This document shows positions 7,093 through 13,921 of a stretch of 14,082 nucleotides of DNA, piece after piece. A program made the translations under genes and the position numbers. Location of the stretch: positions 1 through 14,082 of the forward strand of contig CAMWRR010000016.1 of NCBI GenBank assembly GCA_947176715.1. The letters run 5' to 3'. This DNA is from an uncultured Rikenellaceae bacterium. GTDB lineage: Bacteria; Bacteroidota; Bacteroidia; Bacteroidales; Rikenellaceae. Within the stretch, counting starts at the first letter, position 1, and the number at the start of each line of letters is the position of its first letter. The notes beneath the pieces were generated by a model, which had not been told where the DNA came from, did not search any database, and saw only the letters and a program-made list of their open reading frames with translations.

Positions 7093-8121
7093 CTATTTGC
7101 AGCACTTACCGAGCGTTGTCCAGTAGGGTGCGTTGGCGGGTGCGTTCTTGAGCAGACACTCCTGTTCGTCGTCGAGCTTGGCCAGTATCATCTGGAAGCC
7201 GGCCTGCTCCTGTACGGTGAGTATCTCGGCTATGCGGCCCGATACCACGTTGACACCGGCAGCCTCGAGAACCATAGCCGCCTTGCGGTAGACGATAGAG
7301 AGCTCCATGTGGGTGGTGGCGCCCACGCCGTTGACTATGAGCAACACCTTGTCGCCGGCCGCCGGTTTAACCTTTTTCATGAGCTGGCCGATCATTATCT
7401 CGGCGGTAGCGTCGGCGCTGACCAACGGCTGCTGGCCGCCCTGACCGCCCTCGCCGTGCTGACCCATACCTATCTCCATGATGCCGTCGGGCAGGTTGGC
7501 GATGGTGGCGCCGTTCTGCGGATGGGTGCAGCTCTTCATGGCAACGGCCAGAGTAGCGGTGCCGTCCACGAACTTCTTACCTATCTCGTATATCTCCTCT
7601 ATGGGACGTCCGGCCTCTGCGGCGGCGCCTATTATCTTGAAGAGGGGCACGCAACCGGCCAGACCGCGACGGTCTTCGTCCGGGGTGTCTATACCTGCGC
7701 TTATATCGTCGCAAGTGAGCAACTTAACCACCTTGATGCCGGCACGCTCCGCCAGCTGGGTAGCCATATTGGCGCTCATGACGTCGCCCGAGTGGTTGAG
7801 AACCACCAGCAGGATACCGGCGTCGCGCTTGAACATCTGAAGCGCCTGAAAGAGACGCTGTGCGCCCGGAGCGGCGAATACGTCGCCCACTACCGAGCAG
7901 TCGAGCATACCCTCGCCCACGAAACCGCTAAGCGCGGGCTCGTGACCCGAACCGCCGAGGGTGACGATAGCCACCTTGTCTTCCGACTTGGGTGTGGCAC
8001 GCACCACTATGTTCTCTCCGCCGAGCTTGACGAAATCCTTGTAGGCCATAGTATAGCCCTCGAGGAGCTCCTTGGTGATGTTATCTGGGTCGTTGATGAA
8101 TTTGTGCATTGACATGATCAT
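7093..8121 (-). CDS. dhaK: Dihydroxyacetone kinase substrate-binding subunit DhaK
   Basis: A 342-residue protein, slightly shorter than the usual 350-360 for DhaK. It shows INDPDNIT near the start, TLGGSGHEP (54-62), GEGMLDCSVVGDVFAAP (69-85), NHSGDVMSANMA (109-120) and NGVGATTHMEL (264-274). MGQHGEGG (219-226) has His222 at the position of the histidine that binds dihydroxyacetone covalently as a hemiaminal (His218 in E. coli). Three starts are possible (M1, M3 and M5 at 8121, 8115 and 8109). M5 gives the family-like MHKFINDPDN start, and M1 is kept as the longest. The covalent chemistry selects ketones with a CH2OH-CO- end, so other short ketoses are possible substrates. It is paired with dhaL downstream. 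Confidence 0.93.
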   Translation of the reverse strand: MIMSMHKFINDPDNITKELLEGYTMAYKDFVKLGGENIVVRATPKSEDKVAIVTLGGSGHEPALSGFVGEGMLDCSVVGDVFAAPGAQRLFQALQMFKRDAGILLVVLNHSGDVMSANMATQLAERAGIKVVKLLTCDDISAGIDTPDEDRRGLAGCVPLFKIIGAAAEAGRPIEEIYEIGKKFVDGTATLAVAMKSCTHPQNGATIANLPDGIMEIGMGQHGEGGQGGQQPLVSADATAEIMIGQLMKKVKPAAGDKVLLIVNGVGATTHMELSIVYRKAAMVLEAAGVNVVSGRIAEILTVQEQAGFQMILAKLDDEQECLLKNAPANAPYWTTLGKCCK

Positions 8122-8245
8122 TTGCTTTTTACGGACTGTTCTCTAAAGCCTCGGGGCTGAAAAACCGTCCTGTCTATTTAACGGAACTCTCCGCTCTCTT
8201 TCGCCGCCACCGTCACCGGCCGGGCGAAAGAGAACAGAGAATGAA
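8122..8245 (-). other. VOC-dhaK spacer with an 11-bp stem-loop
   Basis: Bases 8195-8205 (TCTCTTTCGCC) are complementary to 8223-8233 around a 17-base GC-rich loop that can itself fold. The hairpin begins 13 bp after the VOC stop on the minus strand. The sequence that follows (GCGGAGAGTT...) is not U-rich, so it is more likely an mRNA stability or processing element than a terminator. No promoter motif was found in the rest of the 124-bp gap. Confidence 0.4.
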
Positions 8246-8566
8246 TTATTTGGTGTATTGCATCAGCTCGAGAGCTATACCCTCCTCCTCGATGAAGGCG
8301 ATGGTAAGCTCCGGAGAGCATACCGTCTTCTCCATCAACACCTTCTTGCCTTTCATCTCGGCGTCGATATCGTCTACCTCGTAGGCAAGGTGGGTATGGG
8401 TCTGGATAAGCTCCGCAAGGGGCGACTTCTCATCGCCGAGGCGCAGGAACTCCAAACGGTTGGGGCTCTTGGTGAAGTCGGTGAGATATACCTTCAACCC
8501 CTCGTTGTAGAACTCGCCGGGCTGTGATACGTTCGTGGGAACGCCTATGTGATTGAGCTTTCTCAT
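8246..8566 (-). CDS. Small VOC/glyoxalase-fold protein
   Basis: A 106-residue protein that fits one vicinal-oxygen-chelate domain: NHIGVP near the start (His6), HTHLAYEVDDID in the middle (around 57-68) and IALELMQYTK at the C-terminus. Conserved His and Glu residues at these places are the usual metal ligands in the VOC superfamily. It is shorter than glyoxalase I (about 130-180 residues) and presumably works as a dimer. Family members act on carbonyl compounds as isomerases, epimerases or lyases, which would fit a pathway of reactive sugar phosphates. The specific reaction is unknown. It starts 6 bp after the stop of the cupin gene, so the two are very probably co-translated. Confidence 0.75.
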   Translation of the reverse strand: MRKLNHIGVPTNVSQPGEFYNEGLKVYLTDFTKSPNRLEFLRLGDEKSPLAELIQTHTHLAYEVDDIDAEMKGKKVLMEKTVCSPELTIAFIEEEGIALELMQYTK

Positions 8567-8572
8567 GACAGA

Positions 8573-9259
8573 CTACATTTTGGCGTTGGGGTTTGAGAAG
8601 CGCAAACCGTCGTTGTCGTGATAGTTGGCGTACTCGTGAACGATAGCGCCCTCGTCACCGGCATAGAGGAAGTGGAAAGTGCCCTCCTCTTTGAGACGGA
8701 GAATCTCGCCGCGGTTCTGACGGGTGCAGTTCTTAGAGACAGTAGTGGCTTTCTGGCTCTCGGGAACGGCGGGAGCGTCTGCCGTAGGCTCGCCCACCTC
8801 GCTGAAGTTGTATGCCCAACCCTCGCTCATCTTCCACGACTCGTGCTTTGCGGGGAAGTTGGTAGCCACGTGTTTGTGCTCGGGGATCATCTGACCGGGG
8901 AGCAGGTATATGTCGTGAGAGAAGTAGCCGTGCTCGGCGTCATTGATCCAGAAGATACCGCCCATACCGCAATTCTCGAAATCTCCCAGACCGAAGTCGG
9001 TGACCCAGATATTCTCTTTGAGGAACGGAGTCATGGGGGTGTTGTGGTATTCGAGCAACTCCATGATGGCTTTCATAGCCACCTCCTGATTGAACTTGCC
9101 GTCGGTGTAATAGTCGGCATTGGTGTACTTCTTGGCAAACGGTGCTTTCATAGTTGTAGTTGTTGTTTCTTCGTTAACTGACGTTTTTCCGGAATTACAA
9201 TCGCATGCGGTGACGGAAGCCGCCATGAGAACCGCTGCGAAAATTTTCAGTGTTTTCAT
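8573..9259 (-). CDS. Lipoprotein cupin resembling a D-lyxose-type sugar isomerase
   Basis: A 228-residue protein. Residues 1-18 form a lipoprotein signal ending VTAC (Cys19 lipidation), followed by a Ser/Thr/Glu-rich linker (22-36). The cupin core has PGQMIPEHKH (121-130), SEGW (145-148) and IVHEYANYHDNDGLRFSNP (206-224). The putative metal set is His128, His130, Glu146 and His208, matching the two-His/Glu/His pattern of cupin D-lyxose isomerases, and the RFSNP-type ending is also reminiscent of them. Such isomerases are normally cytoplasmic, so a lipidated copy is odd. Met37 (codon start at 9151) precedes the folded domain and could give a cytoplasmic form, although no ribosome site supports it. 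The family is judged from remembered motifs. Alternative: a general cupin with another carbohydrate substrate. Confidence 0.65.
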   Translation of the reverse strand: MKTLKIFAAVLMAASVTACDCNSGKTSVNEETTTTTMKAPFAKKYTNADYYTDGKFNQEVAMKAIMELLEYHNTPMTPFLKENIWVTDFGLGDFENCGMGGIFWINDAEHGYFSHDIYLLPGQMIPEHKHVATNFPAKHESWKMSEGWAYNFSEVGEPTADAPAVPESQKATTVSKNCTRQNRGEILRLKEEGTFHFLYAGDEGAIVHEYANYHDNDGLRFSNPNAKM

Positions 9260-9306
9260 CTTTTTAAGTTTTATTTCAGTTTGTTTTCATCTTATAACAT
9301 TCAGGC

Positions 9307-10455
9307 CTATTGCGATTCATACGAGGCCACCCCCTCTATCTCCACCAACAGCTCGCTACGGCATACGTCGGTGTTGAGAAAGACGAGGCTCGCGCCCGGA
9401 TACCTGCCGCACATATAGTCCCTCACCGCGGGCATATCCCCGGCATGCTTTACATAGACGCGAAGCAGCTCGTAACGAGGCGCGCCCACGCTCACCGCAG
9501 CGCCGTAACGCGACAGATTCTCCGGCGACACCAGATAGTCGATGTTCTCCATAGTGGTGGCCGTTTGGGCTATGACGTCGCCCGCCCCCACGCTCTTCTC
9601 TCCGCGTATGGATGCCGTGCCCGATATGTAGCTCATGAGACTGCCTCGCGAGAGCACAGCCTTGCCGCGCTCGAACTTGGGTGTCGTACGGGTGCGGAAA
9701 TGGCTGTCCTCGGCGCCGAGCAACACATTCTGCGAATAGTCGTGTGCGGGCACCTGCAGGCCGTTATCCAGCGGCACCGTCTGCACGTCGCCTCCGCGCA
9801 TGGCGTTGAAGTCGACCACCACCCCGCACGGACCGGCTCCTATACCGGTAGCGGCGGGATAGCCGCAAGGCCACTCCCCGCCCGAGTAGAAACGGGTGCG
9901 CGCGTCGTTGAACACCTGATAATTCTGATACTCGCCGACAAAGCCGGTGATATCCTCTATGTAGTTCCACTGACGCACTATGTCGCCGGTGCGCATACCC
10001 TCAGCCGACAATATGGCCGAGGCCTTGGCGAAAAGGCTGTCGCACTGCTCCCCGAGCGGCGCGTGTATGTCGCCTCTCAGGCCGCCCGCAACCACCTCGC
10101 GGAACTCACCGCACTCCACCGCTATATAACGTTCGCCCGCGACGTTTTCATATCGCACAGCGGCCTCGCCCTCCGCAAGCAGATGGCACTCCGCCGCCAC
10201 ACCGCCCCCCATAGGAGGCTGGGGCACATAGCTGAAAACGGGCCGACTGTCGCCGAAACGGTCTGTCAACGAGCGTTCTATCTCCCCCACATGGCGCACA
10301 TACTCCTCCCTGTCCGACGGAGAGCCGAAAAAGACCGTCCTCACGGGCAGCCCCTCGAGCGCGGCAATGCGGGAAACGACCGACGCGCAAGCCTCCCCGA
10401 AAGAGGAACCCTGCGCCGATACAACCTTATATCCGTATGCTGGTCTCATATCCAT
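9307..10455 (-). CDS. Chorismatase-like enzyme (FkbO/Hyg5 type, YjgF fold)
   Basis: A 382-residue protein with a divergent N-terminal half and a YjgF/RidA-like C-terminal half. Motifs are RQWNYIEDI (161-169), YQVFNDARTRFY (179-190), GYPAATGIGA (198-207), SYISGTASI (275-283) and CRSELLVEIEG (365-375). The C365/E372 pair has the same seven-residue spacing as the Cys and catalytic Glu that I recall for FkbO. The ATGIG and SGTAS motifs are also typical of chorismatases, which convert chorismate to 3- or 4-hydroxybenzoate or a dihydrodiol plus pyruvate. The open frame runs to 10602 but overlaps the upstream gene; MDMRPAYG at 10455 (8 bp after that gene's stop) is the better start. The product of this member cannot be decided. 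A non-enzymatic RidA-like role is the main alternative. Confidence 0.65.
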   Translation of the reverse strand: MDMRPAYGYKVVSAQGSSFGEACASVVSRIAALEGLPVRTVFFGSPSDREEYVRHVGEIERSLTDRFGDSRPVFSYVPQPPMGGGVAAECHLLAEGEAAVRYENVAGERYIAVECGEFREVVAGGLRGDIHAPLGEQCDSLFAKASAILSAEGMRTGDIVRQWNYIEDITGFVGEYQNYQVFNDARTRFYSGGEWPCGYPAATGIGAGPCGVVVDFNAMRGGDVQTVPLDNGLQVPAHDYSQNVLLGAEDSHFRTRTTPKFERGKAVLSRGSLMSYISGTASIRGEKSVGAGDVIAQTATTMENIDYLVSPENLSRYGAAVSVGAPRYELLRVYVKHAGDMPAVRDYMCGRYPGASLVFLNTDVCRSELLVEIEGVASYESQ

Positions 10456-10463
10456 AAAACCGG

Positions 10464-12251
10464 CTATAACGATTTTACATACTCCACCAAAGCGGCCATA
10501 TCCTTTTTGCTCACCTTGCCGTCGATGCCGTGTCCGTGTACGGAGAACACCTCCTCCAACGTAGCGGCCCTGCCGTCGAACAGATAGGGACCGGTGCGCC
10601 ATACCTCACGGAGCGTCGGGGTGTCCCAACCGGCGTCGAACTCTATGTCGTCGCCTATGCGGTGCATCTTAAGGTCGGTGAAATAGGGACCCGAGTGGCA
10701 CTCGTCGCATCTGAGACGCTCGAATACCATACGACCCTGCTTGGCTGTCTCCGAGAGCTTGCCGTCTACCAGATAGGGGCTGGGCACCGCCTCCAGCGAC
10801 TTTAAATAGGCGTCGACACACGCGGCGTGATCCTCCGGCACGTTATAGAACTGTATGTGGAAGAAGCCTTTGCGAACCGCCAGCTCCGCCGTCTCGCGTA
10901 TCCCCGATATCATGCTGGGAGGGGTCACGTGCGCATACAACATGCTCTTGCAGTTCTTGGGGTTGCCTATGCCGTCGTTCATAAGATCCCAGTTCATGCC
11001 GTCGGTACGGGCATCGCCGGGGTGGCAACCGTTGCACGACTGCCAGTTCTGGAAGCAATACTCGGCGTCGTTGAAGTAACGCTCGCCGCGCTGGGCCGCC
11101 GTCTCCATACGCGACGGATTCAATGCCGCCGTAGCGACCACATCGCCGCTCCCCGCATCTATGACATTGAGCGTGTCAGAGAAGTAGGTGGGAACGAAAA
11201 CCATCCCCTCCGACAGAGCCACACGGCGCGGACCGTTGCCCTCCACCTTGACCCTGTCGCGCATTCCGTAAAGGAACTGCAGGTCGTAAGAGAGGCGCGA
11301 CCTGTCGGCGGTCTTCTCGAACTTATCTATGAACCTCTTGTAATCTATCACCGATACATCGTGCGTACCCGACTGGGCCACGACCAGCTTATCGCCGTCG
11401 CACGCCAAGCCCCACACCCCTGCGGCGCCGTGCTCCGGCTCGTCCACGACCACGGAGCCGAGGAAGTCGAGCTTACGGGCGTCTATCACGCTCACGGCCG
11501 AGGTGTTCATCCACCCCTGCTGCAACTGCGAGGTGGGCACCTGAAAGCGGCCGAGGTTATGGCTTACCAGCACGTATTTGCCGTCCGGCGTGATACAGAT
11601 GTCGCGCAAGGCGTTGCTGCCGTTGTCGAGCTTTATGTCTTTCACCTTGGTCATGGAGGCCACCTCTATGACCGACACGTCCGCGGCCACGTAATCGACA
11701 TCGGCACGCTGGAACGGAAGGAAGTTGTTGACGAAGAGATAGCGTCCGTCCGGCGACATCACAGCGGCGCACGGCTCGCGCAGAACCGCCGCCTCGCCGA
11801 CAGGCTCCAACGTAGCGGCATCTATTTTGGAGACGGTACCACTAAAACGATTCAGCACATAAACATAACGACCCGGCCCGTCCAAAACCGGAGAACACGC
11901 CCCAGAACCGGTCTTTACACTTTTTTGCACCTCTCCGCCGACAAGATCGACGAGCATCAACTCTCCGTCGCCGCCGTAACCGGCAGTGACATAGGCCTTA
12001 TCGCCCTTGACGGCGACACCCGAAAGGGGCTTGCCCAAATCGAACGCAGAAAGCTCCGCGCCCTCTTCATCGTAAATATACAACGCATCGTGTCCCTTGG
12101 ACGAGACGTACAGCTTGCCGTCCGCCGCCTTTATATCCGAAGGATAGGCCGGTGCGGTGCTCTTGTCGTCCGCAGGAGCGAAAGCGGCGACGTAAACGAC
12201 GGACAACGCGCACGTCATCGCCACGATAACTCCCACCACTCTCTTTTTCAT
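10464..12251 (-). CDS. Secreted YVTN-propeller / di-heme cytochrome c peroxidase-like protein
   Basis: A 595-residue protein from MKKRVVGVIV; the frame stays open to 12335, but the start at 12251 gives a proper signal sequence or N-terminal membrane anchor (residues 4-24). Residues about 40-385 are YVTN/surface-layer-type propeller repeats (PDGRYLFVNN, PDGKYVLVSH, VSVIDARKLDF, LVVAQSGTHDVSVID). Residues about 385-595 carry two heme c sites, CNGCH (406-410) and CDECH (515-519). A MauG/cytochrome c peroxidase-type tail, WDTPTLREVWRTGPYLFDGRAATLEEV, follows. It is predicted to act outside the cytoplasm as a peroxidase or oxidase on a protein or small molecule held by the propeller. It is first in the minus-strand array, behind a TAnnTTTG promoter, and is coupled to the chorismatase gene by an 8-bp gap. 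Confidence 0.85.
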   Translation of the reverse strand: MKKRVVGVIVAMTCALSVVYVAAFAPADDKSTAPAYPSDIKAADGKLYVSSKGHDALYIYDEEGAELSAFDLGKPLSGVAVKGDKAYVTAGYGGDGELMLVDLVGGEVQKSVKTGSGACSPVLDGPGRYVYVLNRFSGTVSKIDAATLEPVGEAAVLREPCAAVMSPDGRYLFVNNFLPFQRADVDYVAADVSVIEVASMTKVKDIKLDNGSNALRDICITPDGKYVLVSHNLGRFQVPTSQLQQGWMNTSAVSVIDARKLDFLGSVVVDEPEHGAAGVWGLACDGDKLVVAQSGTHDVSVIDYKRFIDKFEKTADRSRLSYDLQFLYGMRDRVKVEGNGPRRVALSEGMVFVPTYFSDTLNVIDAGSGDVVATAALNPSRMETAAQRGERYFNDAEYCFQNWQSCNGCHPGDARTDGMNWDLMNDGIGNPKNCKSMLYAHVTPPSMISGIRETAELAVRKGFFHIQFYNVPEDHAACVDAYLKSLEAVPSPYLVDGKLSETAKQGRMVFERLRCDECHSGPYFTDLKMHRIGDDIEFDAGWDTPTLREVWRTGPYLFDGRAATLEEVFSVHGHGIDGKVSKKDMAALVEYVKSL

Positions 12252-12325
12252 AATATAACTCATTAAACCATAAACGAATCGACAGCGTTTTTCTTGCGAT
12301 AGCCCCGCAATGCAGACACAGTCGT

Positions 12326-12354
12326 TCGGGAACAAAGGTAACGACTTTTCCCGA
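12326..12354. promoter_or_regulatory. Inverted repeat bracketing the -7 element
   Basis: TCGGGAA (12326-12332) and TTCCCGA (12348-12354) are exact complements separated by 15 bp that include the -7 element of the array. A protein bound here would block the promoter. The wide spacing is not typical of LacI operators, so its meaning is open. Confidence 0.3.
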
Positions 12355-12364
12355 TTGCCGCAAC
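12333..12364 (-). promoter_or_regulatory. Bacteroidota-type promoter of the nine-gene array
   Basis: On the minus strand TACCTTTG (12340-12333) is an exact TAnnTTTG -7 element. GTTG (12364-12361), 20 bp upstream, is a fair -33 TTTG. Transcription would begin near 12326, giving a leader of about 75 bases. A second exact -7 element, TAGCTTTG (12397-12390), has no well-spaced -33 partner and may be an alternative promoter. Confidence 0.55.
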
Positions 12365-12478
12365 TGTTTTATGACAAAAAAAGTAGCCCCAAAGCTAAAA
12401 ATGAAAACAAAACGGAGTAAAAACAGAAAATAATTAAGTCGCTCCGCACAAGCTCCGTCCACAAGCTACACATTCAAA

Positions 12479-12491
12479 GACGATTATCGTC
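12479..12491. promoter_or_regulatory. 13-bp palindrome, candidate operator
   Basis: GACGAT and ATCGTC flank a single central T. The site lies about 40 bp upstream of the -33 region of the LacI gene. It could be a regulator site, but it lacks the central CG step expected for LacI-type proteins. Confidence 0.25.
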
Positions 12492-12529
12492 ATAGGCAGA
12501 AACGCATCGCAACAAAAAGAGCGAAAAAC

Positions 12530-12560
12530 TTTCAATATAAAACTATTTTACATATCTTTG
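12530..12560 (+). promoter_or_regulatory. Promoter of the LacI-family gene
   Basis: TATCTTTG (12553-12560) is an exact TAnnTTTG -7 element. TTTC (12530-12533) lies 19 bp upstream as a near-consensus -33. The start codon is 28 bp beyond the -7 element, so the leader is short (roughly 20 bases). This is the best promoter match in the window. Confidence 0.7.
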
Positions 12561-12588
12561 TTGTAATCCGTAATGAAACAAGGAACGC

Positions 12589-13623
12589 ATGACAACGACA
12601 AGAACCAAACGCGTCTCCATAAAAGATATAGCGGAACGTGCCGGGGTATCGATATCGCTGGTATCGTTCGTGCTCAACGGCAAAAGCCGCGAACACCGCG
12701 TAGGCGAGGAGATCGCCGAGCGCATAACCCGCATAGCCGAAGAGATGCGCTATGTGCCTAACATGGTGGCCAAAGGGTTGCGTAGCGGACGCACCTACAC
12801 CATAGGCTTCATAATTCCCGACCTCGAAGCCCCCTATTTCGCCAAACTCTCGGGCATAATAGAGAGGGAGGCCTCCGTACGCGGCTACTCCATAATGATG
12901 GGCTCCACCGGCGAGAGCGACACCAGAGCCTCGGGTGTGATAGAGCTGTTGCGCAGCAGGGGCGTAGACGGCATCATAGCCGCCCCCAACCACGGAAGCC
13001 GCGACGAGATAGAGCGTGTGGCCTCGGAGGGGGTGCCTATAATAATGGTAGACCGCCGCTACGACGGTGCCGACATAGCAACGGTGACGCTCGACAACCG
13101 CAAAGCCGCCTACGAAGCCACATGCGGGCTCATCGAGCGGGGCTACCGCAACATAAAGGCCGTAACCTACCGAAGCGGTCTCGAACACATAGGCGACCGT
13201 GTGGACGGTTATCTCGAAGCCATTGCCGAAAACGGTCTCGCGCCCGAGGTGTTCAGCGCCGACTACTACAACCGCCGCGATGGGATAGGTCGATGGATAG
13301 CGGCCTCCATGAGCGGACCCGACAAACCGGACGCGTTGCTGTTCATGGCGGACATACTGTGCGTGGACGGCATAATAGAGCTAACCGGAGCCGGCTACTC
13401 CATACCCGGCGACGTAGCGGTAATATCCTTCGACAAAAACGACGCCTTCGACCTCTTCAACGTCCCGATATCCTACATAGAACAACCTCACGACCGGTTC
13501 GCCGAGGCGGCGGTGGAGATGTTGCTCAAGGCCGTAAACGAAAAAGAGGAGCTGACCGCCGACAAGAGCGTGACCATCGACCACCGCATATATTGGAGGG
13601 GGTCTACACCAGTGTGCCATTAA
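12589..13623 (+). CDS. LacI/GalR-family transcriptional regulator
   Basis: A 344-residue regulator. The helix-turn-helix is at 10-31 (SIKDIAERAGVSISLVSFVLNG), followed by the hinge helix (PNMVAKGLRSGRT, 57-69) with Leu64 in the place that intercalates at a central CpG of the operator. Residues about 70-344 form a periplasmic-binding-protein-like sugar-sensing domain (YTIGFIIPDLEAPYFAKL; the GDVAVISFDKNDAFDLF segment late in the domain is typical). AGGA (12581-12584) sits close to the chosen ATG; an ATG at 12573 is in another frame. It is transcribed away from the metabolic array and probably represses or activates it in response to a pathway sugar or sugar phosphate. Confidence 0.93.
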   Translation: MTTTRTKRVSIKDIAERAGVSISLVSFVLNGKSREHRVGEEIAERITRIAEEMRYVPNMVAKGLRSGRTYTIGFIIPDLEAPYFAKLSGIIEREASVRGYSIMMGSTGESDTRASGVIELLRSRGVDGIIAAPNHGSRDEIERVASEGVPIIMVDRRYDGADIATVTLDNRKAAYEATCGLIERGYRNIKAVTYRSGLEHIGDRVDGYLEAIAENGLAPEVFSADYYNRRDGIGRWIAASMSGPDKPDALLFMADILCVDGIIELTGAGYSIPGDVAVISFDKNDAFDLFNVPISYIEQPHDRFAEAAVEMLLKAVNEKEELTADKSVTIDHRIYWRGSTPVCH

Positions 13624-13921
13624 CGCAAAGGAATTTCCGACGAAAAGCCGTTACCGTCAAAAAATCATACGAAAAACGACACAGGTATCGCAAAAAATCC
13701 TTATCTTTACCGAATCTTTCAAAGAGACATATTCATGTCAAGTGTCGGCACCGATCATCCTTAAAAAACACTCTGAGAGACAGACCGTACAGACACCTTA
13801 TATAAATATGTACGCATCATCGTCCAAGTTCGTCTATGGGCGAAATATTATTATAACTGCAATACAGTAAAAGACAATCAGGCACTAAAAAATTCACTTT
13901 GTTTAACTAAATTCATCATCA
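13624..13921. other. Gene-free AT-rich stretch after the LacI gene
   Basis: No gene of plausible length or composition is seen. TATCTTTA (13702-13709) is one base off the -7 consensus and has no clear -33, so a plus-strand promoter here is only possible. No strong intrinsic terminator for the LacI gene was found. A 20-codon ORF from ATG 13808 has no recognisable content and is not called. Confidence 0.5.

Larger units (their letters stand above)
12252..12588. promoter_or_regulatory. Divergent control region between the array and the LacI gene
   Basis: A 337-bp AT-rich region with at least two outward promoters (separate entries) and several inverted repeats: TCGGGAA/TTCCCGA (12326-12354), GACGAT-T-ATCGTC (12479-12491), TTGCG/CGCAA (12294-12310) and AAACG/CGTTT (12272-12290). 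The last two lie in the presumed leader of the minus-strand array, and any of them may be the operator of the divergent regulator. No small gene is convincing here. Confidence 0.6.

Noticed and set aside
6409..8112. Long plus-strand open frame (567 codons) opposite dhaL and dhaK
   Set aside because: It spans two clear genes and their spacer on the other strand and is His/Leu/Gly/Ala-rich with no motif. It is a by-product of GC-rich codon use.
8195..8233. Hairpin between the VOC gene and dhaK as a rho-independent terminator
   Set aside because: The stem is good, but no U-run follows on the minus strand.
9310..10587. Plus-strand open frame (425 codons) opposite the chorismatase-like gene
   Set aside because: The minus-strand frame carries YjgF/chorismatase motifs; the plus-strand product is Arg/His-rich and shows none.
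10827..12266. Long plus-strand open frame (479 codons) opposite the di-heme gene
   Set aside because: The opposite strand encodes recognisable propeller repeats and two CxxCH motifs; the plus-strand translation has no family features.
12532..13188. Minus-strand open frame (218 codons) opposite the LacI gene
   Set aside because: The LacI frame has a clear helix-turn-helix and ligand domain; the antisense product is Tyr/Gly/Ala-rich low-information sequence.
13808..13870. Twenty-codon ORF in the right intergenic region
   Set aside because: There is no ribosome site, motif or conservation signal to support it.
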